Part shown: positions 61,600 to 64,000 of the stretch, piece after piece
Layout: each line of letters begins with the position of its first letter
Position numbering within the stretch: the first letter of the stretch is position 1
Source of the DNA: Pseudomonadales bacterium
GTDB lineage: Bacteria; Pseudomonadota; Gammaproteobacteria; Pseudomonadales; Azotimanducaceae
Reading direction: 5' to 3'
DNA: 64,000 bases
Assembly (NCBI GenBank): GCA_012103505.1
Contig: WLWP01000001.1
Location: 496,001-560,000, forward strand
Notes under the pieces: generated by a model
Database searches by the model: none
What the model saw: the letters and a program-made list of their open reading frames with translations, nothing else
Told to the model about the DNA's origin: nothing
Made by a program: the position numbers and the translations under genes

Positions 61600-62109
61600 T
61601 TACAAATCTTCTCCTTGGGCAATCATCCGTTCACACATTCCTAGTACTTCCAGACTTGGAGTTTCCATTTCACTGAGCCACGTGTACGTGGTCCGAGCTC
61701 TGTTTTTTTCTACCCATTCCATCAGAGTTTCATACGACGCTTTGCTCAATATTTTTTTCGAGTCCTGGTAGTGTTTCTTCATGATTTTGTTACTTTCTGC
61801 GTCTATTCTAGACGCCAGCTTCTTGGGTGCGTTGGTCCAGGTCTTGAGATCACAAGCGGAATAGCTCTTTAACACTTGCGCCATGTTCTTCGCCATACTA
61901 GCTTGAGTTTTGATCAACAAGTCGGAAGTTTCCAGCCAGTTTGGTTCATTCTTTTTGTATCCTAGTGCCTTATTCACGTATCCGTCAGGTGTCAATCCTT
62001 GGGCATAGGTCATCGAAAGCCCGGCGAAAACAGTGCTCGCTTTCTCCTCGGCTTCTGAAGTTGCCGGAACAATGATTGTGATTAACGCAACTAGTACTGA
62101 TTTGTTCAT
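61600..62109 (-). CDS. Secreted helical protein, unknown (second of a pair)
   Basis: A 169-residue exported protein with a short signal peptide (KSVLVALITIIVPATSEA). The mature chain is helical and basic, with single cysteines (YSACDLKTW, LGMCERMI). AAGGAAA lies before ATG 62109, and the start overlaps the upstream stop by ATGA. Its pattern (SNKIMKKHYQDSKKILSKASYETLMEWVE) resembles the next gene's (EFIFQLNEPQKLKLTSWMARK), so both may be distant relatives. No known family. Confidence 0.6.
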   Translation of the reverse strand: MNKSVLVALITIIVPATSEAEEKASTVFAGLSMTYAQGLTPDGYVNKALGYKKNEPNWLETSDLLIKTQASMAKNMAQVLKSYSACDLKTWTNAPKKLASRIDAESNKIMKKHYQDSKKILSKASYETLMEWVEKNRARTTYTWLSEMETPSLEVLGMCERMIAQGEDL

Positions 62110-62747
62110 GTCGAAATTTCCTTTTCTTTTGAACAGTTTTTTTGTATCCATTTCGCGAGCTTGGCGTTACCAACTCGTTCCCACGCATCCTTTTTTCGCG
62201 CCTTGGTGTATTTTGCGGACGTTGATTTTCTGGCCATCCAAGATGTCAGTTTCAACTTCTGTGGTTCATTCAGTTGAAAGATGAACTCGGCGTGATACCT
62301 CGCATAAGTATCTTCCTTCCAGTCGTCGAACTCTTCCATCGCTTCATACAACGTATCTCTTTCACCTTGGGTCTCGATTGGTAAACACAACCGCGCTTTT
62401 TGTTCTCTTTTTAGTTCTCTCTCGAGATCAACAGAAGTTTGTACAATTGAATCGATGAAGTTTGTGGTTTCGTTCAGCTCGGTACCCATGTGCTGCTGAA
62501 CCAATATCCGAGCTACGTCGTAACGCTGGTCGTTGAGCGCTATAATCAAATCAAGAACCGCATAAAACGCTACGGATTCAGGGAGTGGCGTTTCTGCGCC
62601 TTTGCCATAGCTTTCTCTTACATCTCGCTTAACCATATTGTCGGTCGGGGGGGCCGCTTGAGACACAGAGCAGCAAAGAGATAGATAGAATAGTATGGTT
62701 GGAACGGCATAGCGGGAGTGCTTCGTCTCCATGTCGGCTCTTTTCAT
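62106..62747 (-). CDS. Secreted helical protein, unknown (first of a pair)
   Basis: A 213-residue exported protein with signal (AVPTILFYLSLCCSVSQA). The mature part is helical and charged (VDLERELKREQKARLCLP, YEAMEEFDDWKEDTYARYH) with two cysteines that could pair. ATG 62747 follows AAAGG; an in-frame ATG at 62732 is also possible. It is translationally coupled to the next protein. A short frame upstream (to 62862) contains VALLLALAIEKNLLASLGG and may be a gene remnant. Function unknown. Confidence 0.6.
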   Translation of the reverse strand: MKRADMETKHSRYAVPTILFYLSLCCSVSQAAPPTDNMVKRDVRESYGKGAETPLPESVAFYAVLDLIIALNDQRYDVARILVQQHMGTELNETTNFIDSIVQTSVDLERELKREQKARLCLPIETQGERDTLYEAMEEFDDWKEDTYARYHAEFIFQLNEPQKLKLTSWMARKSTSAKYTKARKKDAWERVGNAKLAKWIQKNCSKEKEIST

Positions 62748-63002
62748 CCTTTGATACCTTGTGCTGTCGCCAACCTACTCCTCCTAAACTCGCAAGCAAG
62801 TTTTTCTCGATAGCAAGTGCTAACAGTAGTGCAACTTCCTCCCTTGCTTCTTCATCTGTCAAACACCGAGATACTTAAGCCGCAGTGGCAGCATCGACAG
62901 GACCAGTAGGCTGCTTGAATGTCCGTTAACGCCTTAAACTGCATCGTGACTATTCATGAGAAGAGGCATACATTCAGGTTTTTTGTTGGTTGAGGAGGTC
63001 CG

Positions 63003-63302
63003 ATGGAACTTTCAAAAAAAGAGATCGACACAGTGTTGAAAGCAAGAAAAAGGGTACGATTCAATAAGTACTTCTGGCTTGTTATACCACTATGGGTGAT
63101 TTGGTTAACGTTGGTTTCCTACGCGGATTTCCCGCGATTAGAACTACCGATACCTACTGTCATAATGTTATTTGTTGTCCCTTTTGCCATTCGACCATTG
63201 GTAGATGCGAACGTTCTGACGCTACTAGACCGCTATATTAATGCTGACGTTGAGGGACTAAATTCAATCTCTCAATTTCGAGGCGATGAAGTCACCAGTT
63301 AG
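63003..63302 (+). CDS. Small two-helix membrane protein, unknown
   Basis: A 99-residue protein with a basic N-terminus (ELSKKEIDTVLKARKRVRFNKY) and two helices (FWLVIPLWVIWLTLVSYA and LPIPTVIMLFVVPFAIRPLV), ending in an acidic tail. GAGGAGG precedes the ATG, a strong ribosome site, which supports a real gene. No family recognised. It stands alone, with an upstream gap of 255 bases and repeat R6 after it. Confidence 0.65.
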   Translation: MELSKKEIDTVLKARKRVRFNKYFWLVIPLWVIWLTLVSYADFPRLELPIPTVIMLFVVPFAIRPLVDANVLTLLDRYINADVEGLNSISQFRGDEVTS

Positions 63303-63319
63303 ATGGAATGACGGCTCAT

Positions 63320-63418
63320 GGCCGGCCGGGGGCCGCCTTGCATTGCAGAATCGCGCAATACCGCGTCTAAATTGCTGCACTGCACAGGGTGAAGACAGAA
63401 GTTGACCCTTGTGAGACA
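63320..63418 (+). repeat. Dispersed repeat copy R6
   Basis: Starts GGCCGGCCGGGGGCCGCCTT and ends CTGCACTGCACAGGGTGAAG ACAGAAGTTGACCCTT, which matches the end of R2 (CTGCACTGCACA..G.GAAG.C.GAAGT.GACCCTT) over 33 bases with few differences. The rest of the region to the tRNA is unremarkable. Confidence 0.65.
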
Positions 63419-63510
63419 CATGCCTGTTTTGTGCTGTGATGGCGTGCCTGGTGCCTAGAAGTATTCGTTAGATTCTATCTATCTAACTAATTTATTTTCA
63501 TGAAGAAAGT

Positions 63511-63587
63511 TGGTCGGAGTGAGAGGATTTGAACCTCCGGCCCCTACGTCCCGAACGTAGTGCTCTACCAAGCTGAGCTACACTCCG
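63511..63587 (-). tRNA. tRNA-Pro (anticodon CGG)
   Basis: Full cloverleaf on the minus strand: acceptor CGGAGTG/CACTCCG, D-arm with GCTCAGCTTGGTAGAGC, anticodon stem CTACG/CGTAG with loop TTCGGGA, so anticodon CGG (63551-63553) reads CCG, T-arm GGAGGTTCAAATCC, discriminator A and encoded CCA at 63511-63513. No intact element is inserted in its 3' end. Confidence 0.97.
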
Positions 63588-63633
63588 ATGGGACCTATCT
63601 TATGTGGCGAGTGAAGCTGCGACAAGAAACCGT

Positions 63634-64000
63634 TCAGCGGCGAGCCGAGCGCCGTCGCGTTAGCACGAGTCCAATCAATCCGAGCGCAAGAAGAGCCAGT
63701 GTGCCAGGTTCAGGAACGCGGGTGACTGAGACCATGTCTAGCAGATTGCCGGTGGTATCACGCCGGCCGTCACGCGACTCGAACCCGAGCATGGAATAGG
63801 TATCCGTCGCCGTGAATTTGTAGACAAACTGCTTCCAGATGCCTCTTTGATGACTGGTAATCACGTGTTCGATGTCATCCCATTGGACTGCAAATTTCTC
63901 GTTGTTGTCCCGCCGAGCTCTCGCCCAGAACGAAACTTCGTACATTGCGCCCACATCGGTATCGAACGATTGGTAAATTCGAAACGGATCACTCGGGTCG
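63634..64000 (-). CDS. PEP-CTERM exosortase-substrate protein (partial, N-terminus outside window)
   Basis: The frame is open to the window edge, giving the last 121 residues. The C-terminal sorting signal is complete: VPEPGTLALLALGLIGLVL then TRRRSARR, that is PEP motif, membrane helix and basic tail. Before it is a beta-sandwich of carbohydrate-binding or DUF642-like type (YEVSFWARARRDNNEKFAVQWDD, FVYKFTATDTYSMLGFESRD). Exosortase/archaeosortase would cleave after PEP and place it at the surface or in the extracellular matrix, so an exosortase gene must exist elsewhere in the genome. Confidence 0.9.
   Translation of the reverse strand, partial: DPSDPFRIYQSFDTDVGAMYEVSFWARARRDNNEKFAVQWDDIEHVITSHQRGIWKQFVYKFTATDTYSMLGFESRDGRRDTTGNLLDMVSVTRVPEPGTLALLALGLIGLVLTRRRSARR

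Noticed and set aside
62629..62862. 77-residue minus-strand frame before the secreted pair
   Set aside because: The first 40 residues look protein-like, but it starts at TTG and overlaps the signal-peptide region of a better gene; mentioned only as a possible remnant.
63511..63587. tRNA-Pro as integration site of a genomic island
   Set aside because: No direct repeat of the tRNA 3' end and no integrase was found within the window.

Overview
The window looks like chromosomal DNA of a free-living, probably marine or aquatic, gammaproteobacterium of medium GC. Evidence: a RoxA-type ribosomal uL16 arginine hydroxylase, a cold-shock gene with a classical sigma-70 promoter and long leader, a PEP-CTERM exosortase substrate, a single Rho-independent terminator style (GC stem plus T-run), frequent TTG/GTG starts, and many lipid/isoprenoid-type catabolic genes. 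The genus cannot be read from the sequence. There is one tRNA (Pro, anticodon CGG) at the right end. No rRNA, CRISPR array, transposase or integrase gene was seen.

Left part (0-25 kb): a catabolic fringe (partial LLM flavin monooxygenase, enoyl-CoA hydratase, CMD-family protein, SDR); a long purine-rich repeat leader before a small membrane protein; a DUF4382-type lipoprotein; an ECF sigma / membrane anti-sigma-like / small secreted protein / DUF3106 operon; a fatty-acid desaturase; a frameshifted 2-hydroxyacid dehydrogenase with an SMP-30 lactonase and a second LLM protein; aldose epimerase; a 1003-residue SPOR+CBM9+DUF5916 outer-membrane protein; a TPR protein; an S9 peptidase; an MFS transporter that seems to start at CTG behind roxA; and two secreted unknown proteins.

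Middle (25-44 kb): dense catabolism. A minus-strand set (periplasmic-type binding protein without signal peptide, amidohydrolase, hydroxyacid dehydrogenase) is followed by a plus-strand run: esterase, enoyl-CoA hydratase, LLM monooxygenase, a soluble GAF hybrid histidine kinase, FAD monooxygenase, CaiB-type CoA transferase, second LLM monooxygenase, then a Rieske oxygenase, a Baeyer-Villiger-type monooxygenase and a sulfatase. Together they suggest oxidative opening and CoA-dependent degradation of a cyclic, possibly sulfated, terpenoid- or steroid-like substrate; the substrate is inference.

44.5-50 kb is an accessory stretch: small single-pass membrane proteins, two of them clear paralogues plus a truncated third, separated by hairpin-rich dispersed repeats (core GGCCGAAAGCTGCCTCTTGC), one of which has been split by a 155-bp non-autonomous mobile element with perfect 21-bp inverted ends. 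Gene remnants of a kinase-type AAA protein and a membrane protein lie here too.

Right part (48-64 kb): metallophosphoesterase, lipoprotein serine hydrolase, HAD protein, NYN-LOTUS protein, cold-shock protein, YUCCA-like flavoprotein, a dead ankyrin gene, then a BlaI repressor / M56 protease with a C-terminal ankyrin domain / lipoprotein carboxylesterase operon with operator boxes TACAnnTGTA, a dead TIR-domain gene, a VOC-cupin pair with an AraC regulator, two secreted unknown proteins, tRNA-Pro and a PEP-CTERM protein running off the end. The M56-ankyrin regulator and the repeat-linked membrane-protein cluster are the least conventional systems here.
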